DNA of 64,000 nt from an uncultured Burkholderiales bacterium (GTDB lineage: Bacteria > Pseudomonadota > Gammaproteobacteria > Burkholderiales > Burkholderiaceae_C): positions 1 through 64,000 of the forward strand of contig CAIQBO010000003.1 of NCBI GenBank assembly GCA_903870145.1, read 5' to 3'. The notes under the pieces are model-generated. The model was not told the origin of the DNA and searched no databases. It saw only the letters and a program-made list of their open reading frames with translations. Every line of letters starts with the position of its first letter. The stretch's first letter is position 1. This document shows positions 23,554 to 32,008 of the stretch, piece after piece. The position numbers and the translations under genes were made by a program.

Positions 23554-25203
23554 TCAATCGGCCTGATTTTCTGAGCCGTTAGGGAAAACTGCTTGCGTTT
23601 GGCCTGGATGCCAAATTTTGTATTTGTGCATGACAACTGCAAATTCTGCAGATTCTTCAAAACCTTTGAGCCATGCATGCAGCGCAGGCCAATTTTGCGC
23701 CTCAAACCACGCCAGATCGGTGCTTGCAAACTGCCTGACAAATGGCGCGATGGCTGCATCTGCCCAGCGCCAGCAAGCATCCAGCAAAAACCCGGTTTTC
23801 TCTAGCTGCACATTGAGCTTCGTTAAAAATTGGGCGCCTGCCGTGCGGTTTGATAAGCCATCGGGCAAGTCATAGCGCCCTGGGTATTTGTAGCGGTCTA
23901 AATTGAATTTGAAATCGCCATCGCATTGGGCTACCCATTGCAGCGCTTGGGTGTGTTGTGCAGGCTCGCTCAAGCACCATTTCTGCGGGTCAGATTGAGA
24001 CAGCGCCCACAACATGATGTCCAAGCTTTCATCGATCACCCGATCGGGCAATACCAAGACGGGCACCGTTGCCTTGGCAGAGGCTTGCAACAAACTGGCA
24101 GGTTTTTGGGCCAAGGCCACTTCGCGCAATTCACAATGCATGCCGCTGGCCAGCAGGGCCAAGCGTGCGCGCATGGCGTAGGGGCAGCGCCGGAACGAAT
24201 ACAAGACGGGGGCATTGAGCGGTAGCAAGGCGGCCACGCGGTTTGACTTTTGTGTTGGACCGATATGCGCTTGGTCTCGGGATTTGGCCAAGACCCATTG
24301 ACGCTGCCTTTCGCGGGCACTGTTTTTTTGAGTTTCGCTGGTCTGTGCATGGCAACGCGGGCAACTCACGCCTGCCTCATACCAAGGCGAATCCATGGCC
24401 CCCTCCTGCAATGGTTCGCGGCAGCAGCGGCACAACTGATGGGGGCCAGGTTGCAAGCCGTGTCCAACAGAGACCCGCTCATCAAAGACAAAACATTCGC
24501 CTTGCCACATGCTTTCGTTGGGTGGGACTTGCTCCAAATATTTGAGAATGCCGCCTTCCAAATGGAACACTTCATCAAAACCTTGCGCACGCATCAAAGC
24601 CGTTGATTTTTCGCACCGAATACCGCCCGTGCAAAACATGGCCACTTTGGGCTTGAGCCCTGCCCTGGCCTGCAGCGCAGCGGCCTGTGCCACCCATGAG
24701 GGTAATTCTGAAAAGCTTTTGATCTGCGGGTTCACAGCGCCAGCGAATGTACCGATTTCAACTTCGTAGTCGTTGCGGGTGTCGATCAAGACAACGTTGG
24801 GGTCTGAAATCAGAGCATTCCATTGCTCAGGCTTGACGTAGGTGCCGGCCATGTGGATCGGACTGATGCCCGGCACACCCATGGTGACGATTTCTTTTTT
24901 CAATCGCACCTTCATTCGGTAAAAAGGAGGCTTGATTGAAAAGGACTCTTTGTGCTGCAAGTCTGACAACTGAGGGTCTTGCTTCAAATAAGCCAACACC
25001 GCTCGAACATCATCTGGGGCGCCTGCTATGGTGCTGTTGATGCCCTCCCGGGCCAATAAAATCAAGCCTTTGACATGGTGCGCTTCACAAAATGTCAGCA
25101 AAGGGGCCTTGCGATCGGCAAAATCAGGCCAATCTACAAATTTATAAAAGGCTGCGGTCAGATACACGGGTTCTGCTTTAACAATTGGGGGCAAATTGGA
25201 CAT
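23554..25203 (-). CDS. trhO: TrhO tRNA uridine-34 hydroxylase fused to a glutathione S-transferase domain
   Basis: 549 residues from ATG 25203; a start at 25257 would add 18 residues of poor character. Residues 1-300 are TrhO (YceA/UPF0176): N-terminal domain with LILLAREGINSTIAG, rhodanese domain with catalytic C191 in CTGGIRCEKS, and a Cys-rich tail (C258, C260, C261, C281, C284). TrhO makes 5-hydroxyuridine at the wobble position of tRNA. After a basic linker, residues 330-549 form a GST-like module: SFRRCPYAMRARLAL (CPYA, C340), VPVLVLPDRVIDESLDIM, then an all-helical C-terminal domain. Stand-alone TrhO proteins have about 320-350 residues. Confidence 0.85.
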   Translation of the reverse strand: MSNLPPIVKAEPVYLTAAFYKFVDWPDFADRKAPLLTFCEAHHVKGLILLAREGINSTIAGAPDDVRAVLAYLKQDPQLSDLQHKESFSIKPPFYRMKVRLKKEIVTMGVPGISPIHMAGTYVKPEQWNALISDPNVVLIDTRNDYEVEIGTFAGAVNPQIKSFSELPSWVAQAAALQARAGLKPKVAMFCTGGIRCEKSTALMRAQGFDEVFHLEGGILKYLEQVPPNESMWQGECFVFDERVSVGHGLQPGPHQLCRCCREPLQEGAMDSPWYEAGVSCPRCHAQTSETQKNSARERQRQWVLAKSRDQAHIGPTQKSNRVAALLPLNAPVLYSFRRCPYAMRARLALLASGMHCELREVALAQKPASLLQASAKATVPVLVLPDRVIDESLDIMLWALSQSDPQKWCLSEPAQHTQALQWVAQCDGDFKFNLDRYKYPGRYDLPDGLSNRTAGAQFLTKLNVQLEKTGFLLDACWRWADAAIAPFVRQFASTDLAWFEAQNWPALHAWLKGFEESAEFAVVMHKYKIWHPGQTQAVFPNGSENQAD

Positions 25204-25287
25204 TGCGCTATTGTGCACGGCACAATGGGGCAAAATGAAGGTATCAGTCCTTCCCATCGGTACATCACAAATTCAAAAGGCTCGAGC

Positions 25288-25725
25288 ATGCAAGATGCAA
25301 CACTTTGGTGGATACTTTCTGGCGCTTTGGTTGGCGTTGAACTGTTAAGCGGCACATTTTATTTGTTGATGCTGGCCTTGGGCTTTGCTGCTGGTGCTTT
25401 GGCCGCTCACACAGGCTGGAATTTCTCTTCCCAATTGGTCACTGCGGCTGTCGTGGGCTCCACGGCCGTGCTGGCAAGCTATCTTTTCAAGCGACGCCAC
25501 ACGCCAGAAGGCCCAGGGCACGGTATGCCAAGCCTTCAAATGGACATCGGTGAAGTTCTGCAAATCGAATCTTGGTTGCCCGATGGCAGCGCCAAGGTGC
25601 ACTATCGCGGCGCACAATGGGCAGTTGTACTGAAAGACGGCGAAGAGCCTCCAAGCGCTGGTGCCCACCGCATTGTGGAATTACAGGGAAGCCGACTGGT
25701 GGTTGAGAAAATACAAACTCACTGA
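25288..25725 (+). CDS. NfeD family protein
   Basis: 145 residues from ATG 25288; the open frame extends upstream to 25075 but overlaps the divergent TrhO gene. Two or three hydrophobic helices fill the first 75 residues (ILSGALVGVELLSGTFYLLMLALGFAAGAL and VTAAVVGSTAVLASYLF). A soluble OB-fold follows (IGEVLQIESWLPDGSAKVHYRGAQW). NfeD proteins are membrane partners of SPFH/stomatin proteins, and such a gene follows 54 bp downstream. They are thought to organise membrane microdomains or control proteolysis. Confidence 0.85.
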   Translation: MQDATLWWILSGALVGVELLSGTFYLLMLALGFAAGALAAHTGWNFSSQLVTAAVVGSTAVLASYLFKRRHTPEGPGHGMPSLQMDIGEVLQIESWLPDGSAKVHYRGAQWAVVLKDGEEPPSAGAHRIVELQGSRLVVEKIQTH

Positions 25726-25779
25726 TGCGTTCAAGTTACGGCTATAGCGGTTTTATCTTTTTTTTAAAGGCGGATTTTC

Positions 25780-26691
25780 ATGGAAATTGCACTCATTTTA
25801 TTTATCATTGCGGCGGTGTTCATTGTCCAATCGGTCAAAGTGGTTCCACAGCAATCGGCTTGGGTGGTTGAACGCCTAGGCAAATACAACTGCACACTGC
25901 CGCCGGGCTTGAATTTTTTGGTTCCCTTTGTAGACAAAGTGGCTTACCGACACAGCTTGAAAGAAATTCCACTGGATGTGCCAAGCCAAGTTTGTATCAC
26001 ACGCGACAACACGCAACTGCAAGTCGATGGTATTTTGTACTTCCAAGTCACCGACCCCATGCGTGCCAGTTACGGTTCGTCCAACTACATCATGGCCGTG
26101 ACGCAATTAGCGCAAACTTCATTGCGCTCGGTGATTGGCAAACTCGAGTTGGATAAAACTTTTGAAGAGCGCGACATCATCAACGCGCAAGTGGTCAATG
26201 CGATTGACGAAGCCGCCTTGAACTGGGGCGTTAAAGTTTTGCGCTATGAAATCAAAGACCTGACACCTCCCTCTGAAATTTTGCATGCTATGCAGGCTCA
26301 AATTACCGCTGAACGCGGCAAGCGCGCTTTGATTGCAGCCTCTGAGGGACGCCGCCAAGAGCAAATCAACATTGCCACGGGTGAGCGGGAGGCCTTCATT
26401 GCCCGGTCAGAGGGCGAAAAACAAGCGGCCATCAACAATGCAGCGGGTCAAGCAGCCGCCATCACAGCTTTGGCCGATGCCAGCGCTTTGGCCATTGAGC
26501 GCATCGCCTTGGCCATCAATCAGCCCGGGGGCGAGCAAGCAGTTCAACTCAAAGTCGCAGAGCACGCTGTGGAAGCCTACGGCAAAGTTGCAGCCAATTC
26601 CAACACGACCCTGATCGTGCCCAGCAACATGAGCGAAGTCTCTGCCTTGATCACATCGGCCATGCAAATGGTGGGCATGGTTAAAAAATGA
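25780..26691 (+). CDS. SPFH/stomatin-family membrane protein (QmcA type)
   Basis: 303 residues. A short N-terminal membrane segment (IALILFIIAAVFIVQSVKVV) is followed by the SPFH domain, with VPQQSAWVVERLGKYNCTLPPGLNFLVPFVD and an Ala/Glu-rich coiled coil from about residue 175 (AERGKRALIAASEGRRQEQIN, GEKQAAINNAAGQA). This is the classical partner of NfeD, encoded just upstream. It probably forms large ring assemblies at the membrane and regulates FtsH-type proteases. The stop is 2 bp from the convergent Bug gene. Confidence 0.9.
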   Translation: MEIALILFIIAAVFIVQSVKVVPQQSAWVVERLGKYNCTLPPGLNFLVPFVDKVAYRHSLKEIPLDVPSQVCITRDNTQLQVDGILYFQVTDPMRASYGSSNYIMAVTQLAQTSLRSVIGKLELDKTFEERDIINAQVVNAIDEAALNWGVKVLRYEIKDLTPPSEILHAMQAQITAERGKRALIAASEGRRQEQINIATGEREAFIARSEGEKQAAINNAAGQAAAITALADASALAIERIALAINQPGGEQAVQLKVAEHAVEAYGKVAANSNTTLIVPSNMSEVSALITSAMQMVGMVKK

Positions 26692-26693
26692 GA

Positions 26694-27728
26694 TCAGTTG
26701 GCTTTGACGCCCGCCTTGGCGAGCAAACCACCTAAAGTTTCCATTTCATTTTTCAAGTGCGCGCGCAAGGCCGCGGGCGTAGCTTGTTCCACGCTGACGG
26801 CTGCTACGCCCATGGCTTCAAGACGTTTTCGAACTTCGGGGTCAGCCACAGATTTTTGTAGCGCCAAAGTCAGCTGCTCGAGCACGGGTTTGGGTGTGCC
26901 TTTGGGCGCGTACAAACCAAATGAAATGTTGATGTCAAAGCCTTGAACACCAGCTTCGGCAATGGCTGGGGTGTCGGGCAAGGATGGCAGTCTGGCTTTT
27001 CCAGCAGCCGCATAGGCTTTGATCTTACCGTTTTTGACCGAGGGCACGGTACCCGAAGTTTGGTCGCACAAAACGTCCACTTGCCCGCCCATCAAATCTG
27101 TCAAGGCCGGGCCTGTGCCTTTGTAGGGGATTTCGTTGAGCTGAACATTCAAAACGCTCATCATCATCAAACCGCACAAGTGAGAAGCAGAACCCACCCC
27201 TGCATGGGCCAAACTGACTTTGCTCGGGTTGGCTTTCACGTAAGCCACAAATTCATTCAAATCTTTGGCTGGAAATTCGTTGCGTGCCACGATCACCATG
27301 GGGCCACTGGTGGCTGAGCCGATTGGCTCAAAATCATCGACCGGGTGGTAGGCCAAATTTTTGTACATGGCCATGTTGGTGGCATGACTCACATGGATCA
27401 TCAACAAGGTGTAACCGTCGGGCTTGGAGCGGGCCACCTTGGCTGAACCAATGGCGCCTGACGCGCCTGCTGTGTTGTCCACCAAAATTTGCTGGCCCAA
27501 TATTTTCTGCATGGCCCCTGCAAACAATCGGGTGATGGTGTCGCCTGGCCCGCCTGCGGCGTAAGGCATCATCATGGTGATCGGTTTTTGAGGAAAGTCT
27601 TGTGCGTTGGCCACAGGATGGGTCAAGCCCATTGACAAAGCCATCAGAGTCATGAACGCCATCTTCGCTTTGCACAACCACGATGAATAAGTTTTGATTT
27701 GATTGGCCAATGGCACATTGATTTTCAT
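26694..27728 (-). CDS. Bug/TctC-family periplasmic solute-binding protein
   Basis: 344 residues from ATG 27728; the longer frame to 27866 overlaps the upstream gene and lacks a signal sequence. The signal peptide is long (n-region MKINVPLANQIKTYSSWLCK, then MAFMTLMALSMGLTHPVANAQ). Family marks are FPQKPITMMMPYAAGGPGDTITRLFAGA, DNTAGASG and a C-terminal LKNEMETLGGLLAKAGV. It is the last gene of an operon with a nitronate-monooxygenase-like and a CMD-like protein, which hints that its ligand belongs to that pathway. No TctAB genes are nearby. Confidence 0.85.
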   Translation of the reverse strand: MKINVPLANQIKTYSSWLCKAKMAFMTLMALSMGLTHPVANAQDFPQKPITMMMPYAAGGPGDTITRLFAGAMQKILGQQILVDNTAGASGAIGSAKVARSKPDGYTLLMIHVSHATNMAMYKNLAYHPVDDFEPIGSATSGPMVIVARNEFPAKDLNEFVAYVKANPSKVSLAHAGVGSASHLCGLMMMSVLNVQLNEIPYKGTGPALTDLMGGQVDVLCDQTSGTVPSVKNGKIKAYAAAGKARLPSLPDTPAIAEAGVQGFDINISFGLYAPKGTPKPVLEQLTLALQKSVADPEVRKRLEAMGVAAVSVEQATPAALRAHLKNEMETLGGLLAKAGVKAN

Positions 27729-27777
27729 CACAGCTCCAAATAGTGGGGGTTGATTCACGCGTTGGAAAAAATCGTCT

Positions 27778-28368
27778 TCAAGCCAACAAGCGCTGGCGAA
27801 TATCGATCGGATCCAGCACCTGCAATGGCAACTGGCCCTGCCCCGGAATGCCCACTTGCGTGGCATTGAGCAGCATGGAGACCATCACGTAGGTGCCGGA
27901 CAAAACAGTCAAGTCCATGACCGTTTGTTCACCCATTTTTGCAACCGCTTCTTGCCACAGTGCATCGGGCACGCGGTGGTTCAAGCTCAGTTGAATGCAA
28001 TAGTCGTAGACCAAACGTTCGTCGTCTTGCATGGTTGGAGGTCGTTTGCATTCACGCAAGTCATTCATGACCTGATCGGACAAACCTGCTTTTCTGGCAA
28101 TTGTTTCGTGCGCCCACCACTCATACTGGGCATTTGAAATGCGGGCTTGAATCAAGATGGCAAACTCGTTCAAGCGCTTGTTGACGGTGGTTTTGAAACG
28201 CAAATAGTCCAGCAGGTCAAAACACCTGCGCGCCATCTCGGGGCTTCGCAACAAGGCGTTGTAGGGCCCCCCCAATGCGGCACTGGAGACTTTGAGGATG
28301 TCATCGGCCAAGGGCCGAACTTCAAGAGGCAAAGAGTCGTAAGAGATTTGTGAGAGTCGTTCTTTCAT
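27778..28368 (-). CDS. Carboxymuconolactone-decarboxylase-like protein (AhpD fold)
   Basis: 196 residues, all helical in character. Segment FAILIQARISNAQYEWWAHETIARKAG matches the CMD motif, where Glu, Trp and His take the place of the CxxC pair of AhpD peroxidase helpers. It is therefore more likely a decarboxylase-like or unassigned member than a thiol reductase. The ATG overlaps the stop of the flavin oxidoreductase (ATGA), so these two are translated together. The substrate is unknown; an aromatic or lactone intermediate fits the family. Confidence 0.75.
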   Translation of the reverse strand: MKERLSQISYDSLPLEVRPLADDILKVSSAALGGPYNALLRSPEMARRCFDLLDYLRFKTTVNKRLNEFAILIQARISNAQYEWWAHETIARKAGLSDQVMNDLRECKRPPTMQDDERLVYDYCIQLSLNHRVPDALWQEAVAKMGEQTVMDLTVLSGTYVMVSMLLNATQVGIPGQGQLPLQVLDPIDIRQRLLA

Positions 28369-29618
28369 GCGGCCATTTTAGGCATATATGCGCCAAGCAG
28401 CCAGCGCATCAACTCTTGAACACTTCGGATCTCTGAGCCAAAAGGCAAAATACCTGCGCCCCGGAAAAACAAGCCGCGCTGCGTATCCCCCTCCAAAGCA
28501 TGCCCCAACTGCTGGTCAATGCAAAATTGCCCCATGTTCGCCTGCCCATCTCGCAGGCCACAATGCGCCAAGCAGTCAAAGGACATGTTGCACTTTTTCT
28601 TCACATGGGCGGCTTGCTTCAGGCGCATTTCCAGTTTCAAATATTTGTTCAACCAAGGGGTGCGAACCGCTCGGGCAGGCAGGCCGGCCACGCTGGTAAA
28701 TTCAACCAAATCTTCGGTTCTGGCATTGGCCAAGACGCGCTTGAAGGCGGGCTGTGCATCGCACTCTTGGGTGACCGCAAAGGCTGTACCCAGTTGCACA
28801 CCGGCCGCGCCCAAAGCTTGCAGACGAAGAATGTCGTCCAAGCACTGGATACCGCCAGCCGCAATCAAAGGAATTTTGTTTTCAATGCCTGTAGTTTTGA
28901 AAAATTCTAAAACTTGAGGAATTACCACTTCAAAATCAAAACGGGGGTCTTGCAGGTCTTCAATTTTTGAAGCCCCTAAATGGCCACCTGCCAAGCGAGG
29001 GTGCTCGATCACGATGGCGTCTGGCAAGCGCCCTTTTTTCTCCCACTTGCGCACCAGCAGTTGAACGCCACGCGCATCGGACAAGATGGGCACCAGCGCA
29101 ACTTTGGGGAAATCTTTGGCCAATTCGGGTAAATCCAGAGGCAGACCCGCACCCACCACCACCGCATCAGCCCCACTTTGCATCGATTGTATGACCAGGC
29201 CTTCGTATTGGCTCAGCGCTTTCATGATGTTCACAGCCACCATGCCGCGGCCTTGGGAGATTGCGCGCGCGCGCACAATTTCGCGGTCCAATGCCAGCAA
29301 ATTGGCCGCTTCGATGCGTGAACGCGCGTCGGGCTCTTTGTCCAAGTGCGCCGTTTGCGCCATCAAGTCGGGGTGGTGGCGACGCAAATCAACCGAGGAC
29401 ACCGTACCCACCCCACCCATGCCAGCCACGGTTCCCGCTAAACCGCCTGCTGAAACACCTACGCCCATGCCACCTTGCACGATGGGCAAGACCGTGTGCA
29501 TGCCAATCTTCAAAGGGCGCAAACCAGATCGCGCAGCCATTGCCCATAAATCCAGGGCCAGATGCTCTGGATTCATCGCCTCTTGAGGGCTGGTGTCCAC
29601 CGCGCTGAGATTGTCCAT
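28365..29618 (-). CDS. Nitronate-monooxygenase-like FMN oxidoreductase
   Basis: 417 residues. TIM-barrel flavoprotein of the NMO/FabK group: VLPIVQGGMGVGVSAGGLAGTVA near residue 45, VVVGAGLPLDLPEL, a phosphate-binding segment AAGGIQCLDDILRLQALGAAGVQLGTAF, and an unusual C-terminal part with several Cys (CNMSFDCLAHCG, FCIDQQL). The group oxidises nitronates or acts as an enoyl reductase, and the substrate here is open. It starts a three-gene operon with a CMD-like protein and a Bug protein. A 12-bp palindrome lies about 30-40 bp ahead of its ATG. Confidence 0.8.
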   Translation of the reverse strand: MDNLSAVDTSPQEAMNPEHLALDLWAMAARSGLRPLKIGMHTVLPIVQGGMGVGVSAGGLAGTVAGMGGVGTVSSVDLRRHHPDLMAQTAHLDKEPDARSRIEAANLLALDREIVRARAISQGRGMVAVNIMKALSQYEGLVIQSMQSGADAVVVGAGLPLDLPELAKDFPKVALVPILSDARGVQLLVRKWEKKGRLPDAIVIEHPRLAGGHLGASKIEDLQDPRFDFEVVIPQVLEFFKTTGIENKIPLIAAGGIQCLDDILRLQALGAAGVQLGTAFAVTQECDAQPAFKRVLANARTEDLVEFTSVAGLPARAVRTPWLNKYLKLEMRLKQAAHVKKKCNMSFDCLAHCGLRDGQANMGQFCIDQQLGHALEGDTQRGLFFRGAGILPFGSEIRSVQELMRWLLGAYMPKMAA

Positions 29619-29641
29619 TCGTCTTCCTGACTTGCTAGTAA

Positions 29642-29667
29642 CTCAAACGCTTAAGCGTAAACTTGAG
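29642..29667. promoter_or_regulatory. Nested palindrome, probable operator of the nitronate monooxygenase operon
   Basis: The core ACGCTTAAGCGT (29647-29658) is a perfect 12-bp palindrome. It is flanked by CTCAA (29642-29646) and TTGAG (29663-29667), also complementary but off-centre by four bases. It lies 29 bp upstream of the ATG at 29618 in the only gap between maf and this operon, so it is a likely repressor site. Which regulator binds is unknown; none is encoded next to it. Confidence 0.5.
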
Positions 29668-29691
29668 CAGCACAGGACGTCTTGTTTCACA

Positions 29692-30315
29692 TCAAGATTT
29701 ATCGAGACAAGCGTGCAATTTAAAACCCAAACGCTGCAAGATCTGCGCAGTTTCAAAAATGGGCAGGCCCATGATGCCGCTGTAAGAGCCTTTGATGTCT
29801 GAAATATACAATGCGGCCCTGCCTTGCACGCCATAGGCGCCGGCTTTGCCCATCGGCTCACCCGTGGCCACATATGCCTTTAACTCAGCAGTGCTCATGG
29901 GTGCAAATGTCACCCTAGAAACAGACATTTCGCTGACTCGCTGATGGCCTTTGGCTGCAGCCACAGCCGTCAACACACGGTGCGTTTGGCCCGACAAGCT
30001 GCGCAAGATGCGCAGTGCATCCGCTTGATTTTTGGGTTTGCCTAAAATTTCTCGACCCAATGCCACCGTGGTGTCGGCGCACAGCACAGGGGCATTGGGC
30101 AATTGACGTCGCTTCATGCGCTTTACAGCGGCTTCAAGTTTCAAAGCTGTCACGCGCCGCACGTAATGCACCGGCGACTCGTTGGGCAGTTGGACTTCCA
30201 AGGCTTCTGCGTCTTCAGTTTCGTCAGCCAACAGCAGCTCATGAGAAACGCCCATTTGCGTTAACAATTGCGCACGCCGAGGGCTTTGCGAAGCCAAATA
30301 AACAAAATTTTTCAT
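29692..30315 (-). CDS. maf: Maf-like nucleoside triphosphate pyrophosphatase
   Basis: 207 residues. Maf signature [17 protein letters not shown] at the N-terminus, then [28 protein letters not shown] and [25 protein letters not shown], all typical. The family hydrolyses dTTP, UTP or modified pyrimidine triphosphates and is linked to cell-division arrest. The start overlaps the rlmH stop by 4 bp. It is the last gene of the minus-strand housekeeping run that begins with yebC. Confidence 0.9.
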   Translation of the reverse strand: MKNFVYLASQSPRRAQLLTQMGVSHELLLADETEDAEALEVQLPNESPVHYVRRVTALKLEAAVKRMKRRQLPNAPVLCADTTVALGREILGKPKNQADALRILRSLSGQTHRVLTAVAAAKGHQRVSEMSVSRVTFAPMSTAELKAYVATGEPMGKAGAYGVQGRAALYISDIKGSYSGIMGLPIFETAQILQRLGFKLHACLDKS

Positions 30316-30779
30316 TCGCGGTGATACGGGTGATTGGCGTTGACAGACCAGGCGCGGTAGAGTTGCTCGATCAACAAAACACGGGCCATGGCGTGCGGCA
30401 AGGTCAGGTCAGACAAACGGATTCGTTCATGGGCGGCCTCTCGGAATGCGGGCTCCAAACCGTCGGGCCCACCGATCACCAAAGCCACATCGCCCCCGCC
30501 CAATTGCCACTCTTTCAAGCGGGTGGCCAATCCTTGGGTTCGCAGTGCAGTGCCGCGTTCATCTAAGACCACAATGCGGGTGCCGCGCGGAATGGCCGCC
30601 TCGATTCGCTGACGTTCAGCAGCAACCAAGGTCTCGTAAGTCTTGGAACTTCGGGGCTCAGTTTTGACCGCTTTGAGCTCAATTTTCAACTCAGGCGGAA
30701 AGCGCTTGGCGTAATCGTCCCAAGCCGTTTGCGCCCAATCAGGAACACGTTGTCCGACTGCCACGATCAGCAGTTTCAT
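30312..30779 (-). CDS. rlmH: 23S rRNA (pseudouridine-1915-N3)-methyltransferase
   Basis: 155 residues, the standard length. SPOUT-fold signatures: [26 protein letters not shown] at the N-terminus, [16 protein letters not shown], the knot region [18 protein letters not shown], and the C-terminal [15 protein letters not shown]. RlmH methylates pseudouridine 1915 in helix 69 of 23S rRNA. It sits between rsfS (6 bp) and maf (overlap), the usual order. Confidence 0.95.
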   Translation of the reverse strand: MKLLIVAVGQRVPDWAQTAWDDYAKRFPPELKIELKAVKTEPRSSKTYETLVAAERQRIEAAIPRGTRIVVLDERGTALRTQGLATRLKEWQLGGGDVALVIGGPDGLEPAFREAAHERIRLSDLTLPHAMARVLLIEQLYRAWSVNANHPYHRE

Positions 30780-30785
30780 GCGTGA

Positions 30786-31394
30786 TCAGGCTTTGTGTTT
30801 GGCTGCTGATTTTTTTGCAGCAGGCTTGGCAGCAGACCTGGCTCTTGGTTTGGCTGTCGCTTTGCTCGCAGCTTTAGCACCAAAGGGCGCTGGTTTTTTA
30901 ATCGGCTTTCGGGGTGCCTCTGGCATCGCTGCCACCGGCACGGAATCGCGCCGAGTCGGCGTTCTGCCTGCACTGACGGTGGCTTTCTTCTTGTCCACAG
31001 GCTTGCGCACAGGCTCAGCAGGCTTGGGCGCACCCAATTTCAAGCGCACGGGTTTGTCACCCCAAATTTCTTCCAGGTTGTAATACACCCGGATCGTGGG
31101 CTGCATGATGTGTGCCACAGCGCTGCCACAGTCCACAATGATCCACTCGCCGTTTTCTTCGCCTTCAATGCGTGGTTTGCCAAAACCTGCATCGCGCACT
31201 TTGTCACGCACGCTGGCGGCCAAAGCCTTGGTTTGCCGGTTAGAGGTGCCGGAAGCAATGATCACGCGCTCAAACAGGGGCGATAAATGCTCTGTGTCAA
31301 ACACCTGAATGTCATGCGCTTTCACGTCTTCCAGTGCGTCGATGATGGCGCGTTGGAGCTTTTGGGTGTCTTTTTTGGCAGAGGAATCGGTCAT
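30786..31394 (-). CDS. rsfS: Ribosomal silencing factor RsfS with a long basic C-terminal tail
   Basis: 202 residues. Residues 1-115 are the RsfS (DUF143) domain: LQRAIIDALEDVKAHDIQVFD, VIASGTSNRQTKALA, GEENGEWIIVDCGSAVAHIM and RVYYNLEEIWG. It binds uL14 and blocks subunit joining when nutrients are short. The remaining 85 residues are a low-complexity Lys/Ala/Pro/Arg tail (for example KKPAPFGAKAASKATAKPRAR) of histone-H1-like composition; the usual family length is about 105-130. The gene overlaps nadD by 4 bp, a common pairing. Confidence 0.92.
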   Translation of the reverse strand: MTDSSAKKDTQKLQRAIIDALEDVKAHDIQVFDTEHLSPLFERVIIASGTSNRQTKALAASVRDKVRDAGFGKPRIEGEENGEWIIVDCGSAVAHIMQPTIRVYYNLEEIWGDKPVRLKLGAPKPAEPVRKPVDKKKATVSAGRTPTRRDSVPVAAMPEAPRKPIKKPAPFGAKAASKATAKPRARSAAKPAAKKSAAKHKA

Positions 31395-32008
31395 CGGGCA
31401 GGCTGGTAAAGGTGGTGAGTGTGAATATACCGCGCCACGTCTTGGGGGACCAGCGCGTCAATTGAGAGCCCTTTTGCCACAAGGTCACGAACTTCGGTAG
31501 CGCTGTGGGCAAGCCTAGGAAGCTTCAATGTTTGAGTGGGAATCACAAGCCCTTGGGGCTCGGTGTCAGGGTTGCCGGAAAGCGACTTTGTGGCGTTTCC
31601 TGGGCCAACATCGCGTTCAACAATCCAAATTATAGCCTTTTGCACGATTTCATCGATTTGGTACCAACTTGGCAAGGCCCTGGCTTGGTCTTGCCCAATG
31701 ATCAAAAACAATTGCGCTTGCGGATGTTCCAAGGCCATTGCACGCAAAGTCTCGACTGTGTAAGTGGGCCCGCTGCGCTGGAGTTCTGCCGGATTGACAA
31801 CCACTTTGGCCATGCCAGCAAAGGCCAACTTGCACATGGCCAATCGGTCTGATGCAGGACTCAATGCTTGCGCTTTGTGCCAAGCCTGTCCTGTTGGGAA
31901 AATCTGCAGTTCATTCAGTTTCAATTGCTGCAAGGCGGCCTGGGCCATGGCCACATGGGCCAGATGCGGCGGGTCAAAGGCCCCACCTAATACGCCAATG
32001 CGTTTCAA
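31391..32008 (-). CDS. nadD: Nicotinate-nucleotide adenylyltransferase
   Basis: 205 residues from TTG 32008. The protein would begin [19 protein letters not shown], exactly at the nucleotidyltransferase core ([11 protein letters not shown]). The TTG overlaps the hemF stop (TTGA) and has AAGGA six bases upstream; the longer open frame would run deep into hemF. ISTATEVR-type motif appears as [10 protein letters not shown] near the C-terminus. The enzyme joins nicotinate mononucleotide and ATP to deamido-NAD. Confidence 0.92.
   Translation of the reverse strand: MKRIGVLGGAFDPPHLAHVAMAQAALQQLKLNELQIFPTGQAWHKAQALSPASDRLAMCKLAFAGMAKVVVNPAELQRSGPTYTVETLRAMALEHPQAQLFLIIGQDQARALPSWYQIDEIVQKAIIWIVERDVGPGNATKSLSGNPDTEPQGLVIPTQTLKLPRLAHSATEVRDLVAKGLSIDALVPQDVARYIHTHHLYQPAR

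Noticed and set aside
25075-25287. Upstream extension of the NfeD frame
   Set aside because: It overlaps the divergent TrhO-GST N-terminus and has no NfeD-like sequence.
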